64,000 nt of DNA from Roseivirga sp. GTDB taxonomy: Bacteria; Bacteroidota; Bacteroidia; Cytophagales; Cyclobacteriaceae. The stretch is taken from contig JAAWWF010000003.1 in assembly GCA_021404565.1 (NCBI GenBank), positions 310,001 through 374,000 of the forward strand, in the 5' to 3' direction. A program made the position numbers and the translations under genes. Positions 17,791 through 27,002 of this stretch are shown here, in pieces (position 1 is the first letter of the stretch; the number at the start of each line of letters is the position of its first letter). The notes beneath the pieces were generated by a model. The model did not search any database, was not told where the DNA came from, and saw only the letters and a program-made list of their open reading frames with translations.

Positions 17791-18432
17791 TCAAGAAGTG
17801 AGCCCCGCTTGTTGATCCAATCGGGAGCCAGGAGTGGAAATGATCTGTCTTGCGAAGCGAGCAGTTTTGATTTCAATCCACTCTTCCCAGAGAATGCTGT
17901 AGTACACTGTGCTTCTTCGATATCCGTCAGGCATAAGGGTATCATTTCTAAATTCACCCTCAAAGCTGGCACCGAGGGCTTCCAGTGCTCTTCTCGAAGC
18001 TAAATTCCTGTTATCAGCCCGGAAGGCTACTCTTAGCATGCCCATGTGTTCAAAGGCATGTGCCAGCATTAGAAACTTGCAATGTCTGTTTAAGCCCGAC
18101 CGATGATAATCTGCACTAATCCAGGTGTAACCGATTTTGATACGACTGTCATATTCGGAAACATCTGTGAAGCTTGTAGTGCCGGCATAAGCGTTGTGAG
18201 CCTTGTCATAAATGGCAAAGGGGTACCGGTATCGTCTTTCCTGCTGTTCAAAAGCCTCCTGAAAATAAACTCTGAGAGAGGGCTCATCACCAAATTTCGC
18301 GGCAGAGTATTTAAGCAGATCAGGGTATTTGAGACAAATGGGCAAAAGAGGTTCAAAATGTAGCCATGTCAGAGGTTCCAGTCTTACACGCAAATCTTCG
18401 AGCACCAAACTTGAATTGAAAAGAAGTGACAT
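17791..18432 (-). CDS. GNAT acetyltransferase, RimJ/RimL type
   Basis: 213 residues. RimL-like features: LRVRLEPLT at the start, DSRIKIGYTWI, the CoA loop region YHRSGLNRHCK, NLASRRALEALGASFEGEFRND and YRRSTVYYSILWEEW. The canonical domain ends near the EEW motif; about 30 residues follow that do not look conserved. Another frame runs from within this 3' region to base 17751, just ahead of the next gene, so a frameshift changing the C-terminus is possible but unproven. Likely N-acetylates an alpha-amino group of a protein or small molecule. Confidence 0.85.
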   Translation of the reverse strand: MSLLFNSSLVLEDLRVRLEPLTWLHFEPLLPICLKYPDLLKYSAAKFGDEPSLRVYFQEAFEQQERRYRYPFAIYDKAHNAYAGTTSFTDVSEYDSRIKIGYTWISADYHRSGLNRHCKFLMLAHAFEHMGMLRVAFRADNRNLASRRALEALGASFEGEFRNDTLMPDGYRRSTVYYSILWEEWIEIKTARFARQIISTPGSRLDQQAGLTS

Positions 18433-18567
18433 TGAAAAAATCTAAATACCTGCTTGTGATCACCGCGTCAAAATAGAGATAAAGCAGGTAAATAGTACTA
18501 TTCAAGTATTGTTATTTAGTTATTAAAGTGATAAAATTTTATAAATAGTTAATGTGTTTCGTTTTTT

Positions 18568-20121
18568 TTAGTGAAAAACGATATGTAGCACAGCTAAAGA
18601 TGCCAGAAGGCCCCAGCCAATTTGCTTTACCCGAAGTGAACTCGATTCAAAAACCTGCTTTACCGGATACCAGTTTTTTGTAATGGAATGAGGTATGGCC
18701 GTGAGGCAAAAGGCAACCAGTATCACCCACATGGCCCTGACGAAATAATTCATCTCCGGAAAAAGCTGAATGATGATGAGGTGTAGTGGAATGGTAGCCA
18801 GAAAGCTCATCAGGACCATTTTGTGGTTGGGAGTGAGCAGGAAGGCAGCGATGCAGACAATAACAACAATGCCACAGTTGATATAATACCGGAGATTGTT
18901 CAGGGTATGGGTAAAGGCTGCCTCAGGGTTTTCGAACTTCACATAGAGCAATACATAGCCCATGACGATGCCGGTAATCAGTGTGAAAATGATGGTCTTT
19001 CTACCCGTGTCGACTACCTGTCTCTCAGTTGCACTTTTGTTGATATAGGGTTTGTAGATGTCGATGGACCAGAGTGTGGAAAGAGAGTTGAACAAGGAAT
19101 CAACCGTACTCATCAACGAGGCAAACAGTGCACAGAGAATAATGCCCCGAAGGCCCATTGGCAGAAAATTACTTACCAAATAAGGAAATGTTTCGTCAGG
19201 GTCTGCCAGAGGTTCTCCATCCAGGATGACGGCCAGAGCAATACCGGGAATAATGATCAGAATGGCCATGAAGTACTTCATAACCCCACCCACCATGAGG
19301 CCAATCTGAGCCTCTTTGAGGCTTCGGGCTGCGAGTGATCGTTGCACTACGCTCTGGTTGGCACACCAGTAATTGATATTGAGCAGAAACATACCGAAAA
19401 TAGCGATCCAGGGGAGTTGGGGATGCTCTGTGGGCAAATGCAGGTGCATCATTTCCGGAGCCTTATCATACAATGCGCTGAATCCCCCGGCATTTTGGAG
19501 GGCTACTACTGTAATGATAATGCCCCCTGCAGTGAGAATGCCAAATTGAATAATATCCGTTTTTACCACGGCAGCCAGTCCTCCGAAATAGGTGTAAACA
19601 GCAGAGAACAGGCCCAGTCCTACAATGAGGATTGAGATGCGGGTGATCCGGTCTGGACTGATAAAATTAAGATACTCTCCAAATACCATATCTGCGGCAT
19701 AGGCCCCCCAGAACAGTGCAGCTCCCAACCCTACAGTCGATAATAGTGCTAAGTTGGCCAGTGAATAAAACAAAGCGACAGACTTACCCAGCCGGGTTTT
19801 AATAAACTGGGTAATGGTAATGATCCTTTCTTTCAGGTAGAGCGGCACGAAAATAAAGGCTGCCATGAGAATTCCCTGCATGGCATTAATTTCCAGATTG
19901 GCCTGGGCCAGTCCGTAGAGGTAGGCTGAACCCATCATGCCTAAAAACTGATAGCCCTGAACATTGGTCGCTATGGTAGAAATAGCAATGGAGGGCCAAC
20001 GCAGGTTTCTTGAGCTTAGAAAGTAGGCTTCTATGCCCGCATCGGCTCCCTGTCTGCCCCTCAGGGCAATGATGAATACCACGGTAAAGTAAAGGAGCAC
20101 TATGATCAGGTCGAGCATCAT
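18568..20121 (-). CDS. Sodium:solute symporter (SSS family)
   Basis: Start at the ATG at 20121, whose A overlaps the TAA of the upstream monooxygenase (TAATG), which points to coupled translation. The 517 residues hold about 13 membrane helices, with SSS landmarks: the unwound first core helix around SIAISTIATNVQGYQFLG, the QRSLAARSLKEAQ loop, and LFASLMSTVDSLFNS, which matches the Na2-site Ser/Thr helix. It imports an organic solute with sodium. Pairing with a SsuD-like oxygenase suggests the solute is that enzyme's substrate or product. Confidence 0.92.
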   Translation of the reverse strand: MMLDLIIVLLYFTVVFIIALRGRQGADAGIEAYFLSSRNLRWPSIAISTIATNVQGYQFLGMMGSAYLYGLAQANLEINAMQGILMAAFIFVPLYLKERIITITQFIKTRLGKSVALFYSLANLALLSTVGLGAALFWGAYAADMVFGEYLNFISPDRITRISILIVGLGLFSAVYTYFGGLAAVVKTDIIQFGILTAGGIIITVVALQNAGGFSALYDKAPEMMHLHLPTEHPQLPWIAIFGMFLLNINYWCANQSVVQRSLAARSLKEAQIGLMVGGVMKYFMAILIIIPGIALAVILDGEPLADPDETFPYLVSNFLPMGLRGIILCALFASLMSTVDSLFNSLSTLWSIDIYKPYINKSATERQVVDTGRKTIIFTLITGIVMGYVLLYVKFENPEAAFTHTLNNLRYYINCGIVVIVCIAAFLLTPNHKMVLMSFLATIPLHLIIIQLFPEMNYFVRAMWVILVAFCLTAIPHSITKNWYPVKQVFESSSLRVKQIGWGLLASLAVLHIVFH

Positions 20122-21269
20122 TATCTTCGCGGGCCGGCAGCTAAAGGAGTGAGTGGGCTTGTTTCCGGTATTCTGCCTTGTGCCTCTGGTAATGATACTG
20201 TTTCCAATTGAGGAAGAACAAGCTTGCCAAATAGCTCGCATTCCTGCAAATGGGGATAACCGGAAAAGATAAAGGAGCGAATTCCCATGGCCTTGTACCT
20301 TTCGATTTTGGCAATGATTTGTTCAGGTGTACCTACCAGGGCGGCTCCACAGCCTGAGCGGGCACGACCAATGCCCGTCCACAGATGTGGTTCGGCATAG
20401 CCCTCATCGTCTGCCTCGTTTCTCAGGCCGCTCTGCAGCGATACGCCCAGACTTTTAGCATCCTGAGCCCGGTTACGAATCTCCTCACCTTTGTCATCAT
20501 CCAGTGCAGAAACGAGGTGTTGGGCCCAGCTTCTGGCTTCTTCTTCGGTTTCTCTCACGATCATGTGAACCCTTAACCCAAAATCCACCTTACGCCCATA
20601 AGCAGCAGCCTTTTCGCTCATGGTTTCCATTTGTTGTAGCAGTACATCTTCCGTAGCCGGCCACATCAGGTAGACATCGCAGTGCTCGGCACAGAGATCG
20701 ACTCCTGCCGGTGAGTAGCCCCCGAAGTACAATAAAGGACCGCCATGCTGCTGATAAGGTTTTACAGGCTCTGTAGGCAGGTCAATTTCATAGAATTCTC
20801 CTTTAAAATTGATGCGCTCCTGAGTCCAGGCCTGCTTCAGTATTTCAATGACCTCGCGCGAACGTTGGTAACGGGCCTCAGAGGATAACTTTTCACCTGG
20901 TAAATCTGAAGAAATGATGTTCACCGTCAGTCTGCCCTCCATGATATGATCTATGGTGGCCAGGGTACGCGCCAGCATGGGCGGATGTATTTCTCCACAA
21001 CGTACGGCTGCGAGCATATTCATCTGCCGGGTAAGCGGAGCCATGGCAGCCACAAAGGGCAGGGTGTCTTGTCCTACCTGATATGAGGAAGGGCAGAGGA
21101 TATTGCGATAGCCGAGGCTGTCGGCCTTCATAACGATGCGAGAGGTGTTTTGCCAGGAGCTTTTATACTGATCGGGCATATGTCCAAGCAGATCAGTGTC
21201 TCCGTTACAGATCGGGGCAAACCATGAGATTTCGGCACCGGTAAGGTGGGGGCTCCTTATATCAACCAT
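20121..21269 (-). CDS. SsuD-like LLM-class flavin-dependent monooxygenase
   Basis: 382 residues of the bacterial luciferase-like TIM barrel, closest in pattern to alkanesulfonate monooxygenases: EISWFAPICNGDT at the start, SLGYRNILCPSS, RQMNMLAAVR, HIMEGRLTVNIISSD, YQRSREVIEILKQAW, LLYFGGYSPAG and a C-terminal GTPEQIIAKIERYKAMG. It would use FMNH2 and O2, needing a separate flavin reductase that is not next door. The coupled SSS symporter in place of an ABC sulfonate importer is notable. Substrate (sulfonate or other) is inferred only. Confidence 0.88.
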   Translation of the reverse strand: MVDIRSPHLTGAEISWFAPICNGDTDLLGHMPDQYKSSWQNTSRIVMKADSLGYRNILCPSSYQVGQDTLPFVAAMAPLTRQMNMLAAVRCGEIHPPMLARTLATIDHIMEGRLTVNIISSDLPGEKLSSEARYQRSREVIEILKQAWTQERINFKGEFYEIDLPTEPVKPYQQHGGPLLYFGGYSPAGVDLCAEHCDVYLMWPATEDVLLQQMETMSEKAAAYGRKVDFGLRVHMIVRETEEEARSWAQHLVSALDDDKGEEIRNRAQDAKSLGVSLQSGLRNEADDEGYAEPHLWTGIGRARSGCGAALVGTPEQIIAKIERYKAMGIRSFIFSGYPHLQECELFGKLVLPQLETVSLPEAQGRIPETSPLTPLAAGPRR

Positions 21270-21323
21270 AGCTGTTTTTTGATGTGCTCAGAAGATAGCA
21301 AATTATTGTGGATCAGATGCTTT

Positions 21324-22499
21324 CTACTTCAGCCGATTGTACTTCTTGAGCACCTGTCTCAGTAAGTCATGAGGCAAGCCATAGGCCTTGTTTCCATTGA
21401 TCCCTTCCATGGTTTCTGCGGCTACCATGGCATTGATGATGGCTTCTTCTACGCTTTGTACGGTGGCCTCAAACAAAGGAGTGATCGTGTCGTTGGCAAT
21501 GGTCTCAGCAGTGGTGTTTTGGTCACGGCTAAAGGCACCTTCGTTGGCTGTGGAAAATGCCAGAAATATATCACCAGAACCATTGCTACCGCGGCCTCCT
21601 ACCAGACCTATTCCAAGTGGAACACGTTGTGCAATCCGCTTTAATTGATGAGGGAGCAGGGGGGCATCTGTAGCCACGATCACGATGATGGAGCCGTCAC
21701 CCTCCTTTCTCCTGGAATTTGGTGGGGCATTGAATTTATAGTTGAGCGTGTCTGCCAGCTCCCTGCCTACAGGCACTCCCGCAACCGTGAAATTCCTTTT
21801 TGAGCCGAAATTGGACTGAACCATAACACCAACAGTATACTCCTTACCCGCCACATATACCATGCGCGAGGCGGTACCGATTCCGCCTTTAAAACCCAGG
21901 CACATCATACCTGTTCCTCCGCCTACATTTCCTTCGGTTACCTTGCCGGTTTTGGCGTTGGCAATGGCTTCGCGAACGTGCTTTTCTTTGACATGAAAGC
22001 CGTAGATGTCATTTAAAAAACCATCATAGGTTTCGGCTACTAAGGGGTAGGTATACCACCAGTCTTCATTGCCATACCAATTGGTGTCTACATACCATTT
22101 TAGAACAGCATCGCGTACTACGCCCACGCTATTGGTATTGGTAATCATGATCGGGGTTTCCAGAAAGCCTGATTCAGTAACCCAGGTGGTGCCGGTCATT
22201 TCTCCATTGCCGTTCAGGCTATACCAGTTGGCATATACAGGACTAAATTTTTTAGCCTTGCCCCGCGGAAAAATGGCGGTTACACCTGTGCGGACCGGAC
22301 CTTCTCCGGCCACATTTTTTCCTGTTCCTGAGATGATGGTGCTATGGCCTACCTCCACGCCTTTTACATCGGTAATGGCGTTGAGCAATCCCGTTCTTCC
22401 GGGAAAGGGAACCCCCAGGTCTCTCGCACGAGGTTTCTGTGCAAATAAAGCGGTACTACAGGAAAGAATCAGGAGGATTGAAAGGGCTTTGCGCATCAT
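21324..22499 (-). CDS. P1 family (DmpA/BapA-type) self-processing aminopeptidase, exported
   Basis: The start is set at the ATG at 22499 (or the adjacent ATG at 22496), where a signal peptide ending in LFAQ begins; 391 residues. P1 marks are GNVGGGTGMMC, GFKGGIGTASR, YTVGVMVQSNFGS and GRGSNGSGDIFLAFST. By analogy with DmpA and BapA the precursor cuts itself in NFG-S so that Ser233 becomes the N-terminal nucleophile of the beta chain. These enzymes release D-amino acids or beta-amino acids from short peptides. It follows the monooxygenase/symporter pair on the same strand, 54 bp away. Confidence 0.9.
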   Translation of the reverse strand: MMRKALSILLILSCSTALFAQKPRARDLGVPFPGRTGLLNAITDVKGVEVGHSTIISGTGKNVAGEGPVRTGVTAIFPRGKAKKFSPVYANWYSLNGNGEMTGTTWVTESGFLETPIMITNTNSVGVVRDAVLKWYVDTNWYGNEDWWYTYPLVAETYDGFLNDIYGFHVKEKHVREAIANAKTGKVTEGNVGGGTGMMCLGFKGGIGTASRMVYVAGKEYTVGVMVQSNFGSKRNFTVAGVPVGRELADTLNYKFNAPPNSRRKEGDGSIIVIVATDAPLLPHQLKRIAQRVPLGIGLVGGRGSNGSGDIFLAFSTANEGAFSRDQNTTAETIANDTITPLFEATVQSVEEAIINAMVAAETMEGINGNKAYGLPHDLLRQVLKKYNRLK

Positions 22500-22571
22500 G
22501 GGTTTTCGGTTTTGTGGAAGGTGTCCCTTTCCCAAATTGTCCAAAACCTGATGAATAACCTACTTTCCGTA

Positions 22572-22750
22572 GTCTAAACCCGGAATATGCATTGGAAAAT
22601 CTATTCCGTAGACAACTCACTGTGAATCAGTGAAATGGATGAGTTTTTTGATTTAACCGTAGCAATGCTACGCATAAACCAATAAAACTCCCTGATACTT
22701 TGTGATTTATCTACTCATTACGAAGCTCCAAAGCATAATCCGGGTTAAAC
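22572..22750. repeat. MITE-like element with 23-24 bp terminal inverted repeats
   Basis: The left end 22572-22595 (GTCTAAACCCGG then AATATGCATTGG) and the reverse complement of 22728-22750 (GTTTAACCCGG then ATTATGCTTTGG) match at about 20 of 24 positions. The roughly 180-bp interior has no gene but holds a small hairpin CGTAGC-AAT-GCTACG (22658-22672). The right end overlaps the stop codon of the SulP gene (22745-22747). No transposase, so a non-autonomous element. Confidence 0.65.
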
Positions 22751-24358
22751 CTCTTTATCCAGCTTGTCTGTTACCACATAGTAGCGCGGATCATCAATGG
22801 AAGTCTCGATGATCTCGTCAAACTTAAGATTGGCATTATGTAGTAGTGTTTTGCACTCAGGGCTCAGGTGGGTAAACTTGACAGATTTACCCAAATCCAG
22901 GTATTTATTAGCGAGGTTTCTCAAAGCTTCTATACCCGAGTGGTCACTAACCTTAGATTCGATAAAATCGATTTCAACCTTATCCGGATCACCTTTTACA
23001 TCGAACTTGGAGTTAAAGGTCTGGATGGAACCGAAGAACAGTGGCCCCCAGATTTCATAGACTTTCGTGCCATCTTCTTTGAGGCGTTTGCGGGCACGAA
23101 TACGCGTGGCATTCTCCCAGGCAAAGACGAGGGCCGACATGATCACTCCGGCAATAACAGCCACGGCCAGATCTTGCCAAACGGTAATGGCTGATACAGC
23201 AATGAGCACAATAGCATCTGATTTAGGAATCTTATTCAGGATACGGAAGCTACTCCAGGCAAAAGTGCCTATCACTACCATAAACATAACGCCTACCAGG
23301 GCTGCTATAGGAATCTGCTCGATTAAAGGAGCACCAAAAAGCACAAAGGATAAAAGGGCAACAGCGGCAATTACACCAGATAACCTGCCCCGACCACCGG
23401 AGTTTACATTGATAATAGACTGACCGATCATGGCGCATCCTCCCATACCACCAAAGAGACCATTGAGGATGTTGGCACCACCTTGCGCTACACATTCGCG
23501 GTTACCACTACCACGGCTTTCGGTGATTTCATCCACCAGATTCAAGGTCATCAATGACTCAATAAGGCCTACCGCTGCCAGTAAAAAGGCGGTTGAAACG
23601 ATCAGACCCCAGTGTCCGTTTAGGGTATCGAAAAGGGTGAAAATCTGGAACTGGAAGGTAGGCAGACCGCCCTGCAGGCCTTCTCCACCTCCATCTCTGA
23701 TAAAGGAGCCAACCGTACTTACATCGATACCACCAAAGATGGTAATGGCGGCAACACTAACAATAGCTATCAGTGCAGCCGGAATTTTTTTGGTGAGCTT
23801 GGGCAGGAAGTACATTATACCCATGGTCAGGGCCACAAGGCCAATCATGGTCCAAAGTTGTGTACCCTGTATATACTGCTCTTCTCCGTCAATACGTTCT
23901 TTGAACATGCCTAATTGAGAAAGGAAAATCACGATGGCGAGACCGTTGACAAAGCCCATCATCACAGAATGAGGTATCAACCTTACGAACTTACCCAGTC
24001 TCAGAAAACCGGCAGACATCTGGATAAGCCCGACAATAAGCAGTGTAATAAAGAGCCACTGTAAGCCAAGATTATTGATGGGGTTTGCGAGAGAATCACC
24101 CACTTCGTTGCCCTGTTGAATCATATGCACCATCACCACAGCCATGGCACCGGTAGCTCCGGAGATCATACCAGGTCTGCCGCCAAAGAGTGCAGTAATC
24201 AACCCCATCATAAAGGCACCGTAGAGACCTACCAGCGGATCGATACCGGCTACAAAGGCAAAGGCTACAGCTTCCGGCACCAGGGCCAGCGCAACAGTAA
24301 GACCGGACAGAATGTCGTTCTTAGGGTTGTGGGTGAAGTTATGAAAGAGACGTTTCAA
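22745..24358 (-). CDS. SulP family anion transporter with STAS domain
   Basis: 537 residues: about 11-14 membrane helices (residues 13-415) and a cytosolic STAS domain near 435-530. SulP signatures seen are GLTVALALVPEAVAFAF, VGLYGAFMMG, GRPGMISGATGAMAVVM, and the helix region GLFGGMGGCAMIGQS. In STAS, EIDFIESKVSDHSGIEAL matches the conserved strand-helix. Substrates in the family include sulfate and bicarbonate; the phrase GATGAM and marine-type context would fit a sodium-bicarbonate importer, but there is no carbonic anhydrase alongside to support it. The stop codon lies inside a MITE-like repeat. Confidence 0.92.
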   Translation of the reverse strand: MKRLFHNFTHNPKNDILSGLTVALALVPEAVAFAFVAGIDPLVGLYGAFMMGLITALFGGRPGMISGATGAMAVVMVHMIQQGNEVGDSLANPINNLGLQWLFITLLIVGLIQMSAGFLRLGKFVRLIPHSVMMGFVNGLAIVIFLSQLGMFKERIDGEEQYIQGTQLWTMIGLVALTMGIMYFLPKLTKKIPAALIAIVSVAAITIFGGIDVSTVGSFIRDGGGEGLQGGLPTFQFQIFTLFDTLNGHWGLIVSTAFLLAAVGLIESLMTLNLVDEITESRGSGNRECVAQGGANILNGLFGGMGGCAMIGQSIINVNSGGRGRLSGVIAAVALLSFVLFGAPLIEQIPIAALVGVMFMVVIGTFAWSSFRILNKIPKSDAIVLIAVSAITVWQDLAVAVIAGVIMSALVFAWENATRIRARKRLKEDGTKVYEIWGPLFFGSIQTFNSKFDVKGDPDKVEIDFIESKVSDHSGIEALRNLANKYLDLGKSVKFTHLSPECKTLLHNANLKFDEIIETSIDDPRYYVVTDKLDKEV

Positions 24359-24483
24359 TGGGCTTGATTTTTAAACAAGCCGCAAAGGTATCACTTTATT
24401 CTTCAGCGAGTATGATGGGTGAAAAGATTTGCGTGCAAACGATGTGCAGGGTGTTGATTGTATGACAAGAGAGAAGACCGGAA

Positions 24484-25023
24484 TTAATGGATATCCATAT
24501 TGTAATACATGTAGATTTTTCCAGGGGTATATTTTATGACGTACCTGCCAGGGTAGTTTATATCAGTCAGGCTCTTACCGTCCCAAATCATGGCAGGTGT
24601 GCCCTCAACATTCTCAAGCATAAAACAGACACCAGTATTGGGTTCTGTACATTCATAGATGTCAAATCCACCAATTGCCAGATCTAGTTTCACTAGTTTT
24701 TTCTCACCATCTCCGATATAGAGGGTCTCATTGTTTTCAAAGAAGTAATGGTTCAATGAAAACCGATCTTTAAATTTAAATTTGTGGATTAGCTTTCCGG
24801 TTTTCAACTCGTGAAGTTCAAAGCTCTTCCCAAAGTAATTACCAAGGATCAGGTGTTTTTTATCGGGGGTAAGAAGCAGGGAGAAAGGACCGTCAAGCGA
24901 ACTGTTGTCATCGTACTCCAAAGTCAGTATCAAGTCATATTTGTGCTTGATTCTCTTCTCCTGTGCATTGGCCTTATCTCCAGCAAGCCACAAAGCGCAC
25001 AGAATTGGTATCAGTATTCTCAT
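24484..25023 (-). CDS. Small secreted protein, propeller-blade-like
   Basis: 179 residues; a signal peptide ends after AGDKANAQ. The mature part has repeated strand patterns reminiscent of WD/NHL-type blades (LLLTPDKKHLILGNY, HELKTGKLIHKFK, ENNETLYIGDGEKKLVKLDL), but it is too short for a complete propeller and two Cys residues lie in TEPNTGVCF. Last gene of the four-gene operon, 2 bp after the preceding stop. Function unknown; the link to the DUF3857 and MORN proteins rests on position. Confidence 0.65.
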   Translation of the reverse strand: MRILIPILCALWLAGDKANAQEKRIKHKYDLILTLEYDDNSSLDGPFSLLLTPDKKHLILGNYFGKSFELHELKTGKLIHKFKFKDRFSLNHYFFENNETLYIGDGEKKLVKLDLAIGGFDIYECTEPNTGVCFMLENVEGTPAMIWDGKSLTDINYPGRYVIKYTPGKIYMYYNMDIH

Positions 25024-25025
25024 CC

Positions 25026-26996
25026 CTAATTAGGCTGCATTACCAGTACAATCTTGTTCCAGTCAGCAGCGGCATTGATCACCTTACGGAACTCTTCAAA
25101 ACGAGCTACGGGAAAGAAAACCTGGTCGTAATATTCATCAATACTGATCAACAGTTTGTTGCCTTTGATCTCATGGGTAGATTTAAACATGTAGACAACA
25201 CGACCATTGTCTGAAGCCTCTACGTCCATATCAATGTCCTGTGGGTTTTGTATTGAATAGCCCTCGGGAATATCCACTTCGATGGTACGCAGGTAGCCAC
25301 GGTTATAGTCGTTTTCTATCAGATTTTGTCTTTCATCTTCCTGGTAAAGCTCAGACTGTCTGCCTATGAGATCCCCGGCCTTGAAGAGGATGATATCGCC
25401 TGCTTGTTCAATGAACTTAGTGGAGTTGAATGTGCCCTTGACACGGATATAATCAGACCAGGTATCGTAGCCCAGATTTTCTTCAGAAAAGCCCTTTTCG
25501 GTAAATTCAGCTGTCTCATCAACGAATTGTAAGAGGCTTTCGAGGAAATCAGTTTTTTGCTCAGCATTGGCTCTTAAGGCTATGGACTTGATGAACTGTC
25601 CTTCGTAGCCATTGTAGCCACGCTCTAATTCTATGATGTTTTCAGAGAGGTCGCTGCTAAACCCAACCTTTACGACCATTTGATCATAGTTATTGGTGTA
25701 AGGCATTTCGGGTAGCATTTTAATCTGGGCGATGGGTACCGAGGTTCCTTCGAAGGTGGTGTTTTTGATAAAAAGTCCTTCGGTAGCTGAAAATTCTGCA
25801 GGCCACAACCCCAGTCGGAATTCAAAGTGATAAGGTGCCATGAATTTATCAGCATCAGTCAGGTAGATAAAGTAGTCGGAGAGGTAATTCCATGACTCAA
25901 AGTCACCGTCAAAGCGCACACTTTGTTTCCTGTCTGAGGTGAGCACTATTTCGTTTTTAATCTCCAGTTCTTCCAATATGGCTACGAAGAGCCTTGTGAA
26001 GCCACGTTGGGTGGTGAATTGGTTTTTAATTACATTTTCTACCTGCTCGGCTGCATCTGAAGCATTATCATCTATGTAAAAAGTGGTTTTGATATGATGC
26101 TCTGCAAAGGCAAATTGTTCCAGGGGAGTTTTGAGTTTTTTGATCTTCAGATCTTTAAGAAAATCCTTTACTGCCTGTCTTTCTGCTGTCGTGAAAGGGT
26201 AGATTACTCCGGAGATTCGCGCTCCGGCATCTGACCATGTGAAAAGCCTTTTGTTACCTGCCGACTTGTTGTAAGAGAGCTTAAATTCTATTCTCTGTCG
26301 ATTGGCGTTTAAAGAGCCAAAATCTTCCTGTTTTCTGGGAGCTATTTTGCCCATTTCTGCTGTATGCTCATTTTTAACAAGCACGGCATCATCCTGTACC
26401 ACCTCGGCAAACCCATTATACGATTTGAATTCAAAGCGCAGGTTGGCCGGGCTGCTGAACTTAAAGGAGGTAGAAAGTACCGGATGGCCATATTGGAAGA
26501 ACTCTCTGCCAAAAATATTGGCAGAGGCTTTTTTAGTGTAGAAATACTCAATCTCGCCACCTACTTCAGCTCCTTCAATGGCAAAGATTTTATACCCTGC
26601 ACCTGCATCCTCGTCCTTTACCTCCTTGATGTTGTTTTTGTCAAGTTCCGTGACCTTACCTTCTTTTGAGATGGTTCGGGCTTTTACAGCGGGGATGTCC
26701 AGCGCACTGTTGAGGGGGATGTAAATCCGATTGACCCGCTGTACGGCTTCGTCATTATTTACCCTGTAAATCTTGTGGTAGGTTTGGTAGACGATCAGGT
26801 TGTTACCTTCATAGACATAGTCGTACTGCACATGGTTTTTAATCATGATCAAAGACTCATCATCCTCCGCAATGCCGGTGGTCCATTGTCGGTCGGGTTC
26901 CCAGTCGTATGCAGGAGGGGATTGGGCCAGAAGATTAAAAGAAAGTATGAGCAGGCTGCTAAGCAGTGCTGCTTTTATAGGGGTAAGTCCTGACAT
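25026..26996 (-). CDS. DUF3857 protein with degenerate transglutaminase-like domain
   Basis: 656 residues with signal peptide (to about residue 25). DUF3857-like region from about 55 to 230 (QTYHKIYRVNNDEAVQRVNR, IPAVKARTISKEGKV). A transglutaminase-like fold follows (about 290-390), but aligned by eye with the next gene upstream its active site is gone: Cys is replaced in TTQRGFTRLFVAIL, His in SWNYLSDYF, and Asp in KFMAPYH. A C-terminal beta region resembles that of DUF3857 partners. It is therefore probably a non-enzymatic paralogue. Third gene in the operon, with a 6-bp gap upstream and 2 bp downstream. Confidence 0.8.
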   Translation of the reverse strand: MSGLTPIKAALLSSLLILSFNLLAQSPPAYDWEPDRQWTTGIAEDDESLIMIKNHVQYDYVYEGNNLIVYQTYHKIYRVNNDEAVQRVNRIYIPLNSALDIPAVKARTISKEGKVTELDKNNIKEVKDEDAGAGYKIFAIEGAEVGGEIEYFYTKKASANIFGREFFQYGHPVLSTSFKFSSPANLRFEFKSYNGFAEVVQDDAVLVKNEHTAEMGKIAPRKQEDFGSLNANRQRIEFKLSYNKSAGNKRLFTWSDAGARISGVIYPFTTAERQAVKDFLKDLKIKKLKTPLEQFAFAEHHIKTTFYIDDNASDAAEQVENVIKNQFTTQRGFTRLFVAILEELEIKNEIVLTSDRKQSVRFDGDFESWNYLSDYFIYLTDADKFMAPYHFEFRLGLWPAEFSATEGLFIKNTTFEGTSVPIAQIKMLPEMPYTNNYDQMVVKVGFSSDLSENIIELERGYNGYEGQFIKSIALRANAEQKTDFLESLLQFVDETAEFTEKGFSEENLGYDTWSDYIRVKGTFNSTKFIEQAGDIILFKAGDLIGRQSELYQEDERQNLIENDYNRGYLRTIEVDIPEGYSIQNPQDIDMDVEASDNGRVVYMFKSTHEIKGNKLLISIDEYYDQVFFPVARFEEFRKVINAAADWNKIVLVMQPN

Positions 26997-27002
26997 GGAA
27001 AT

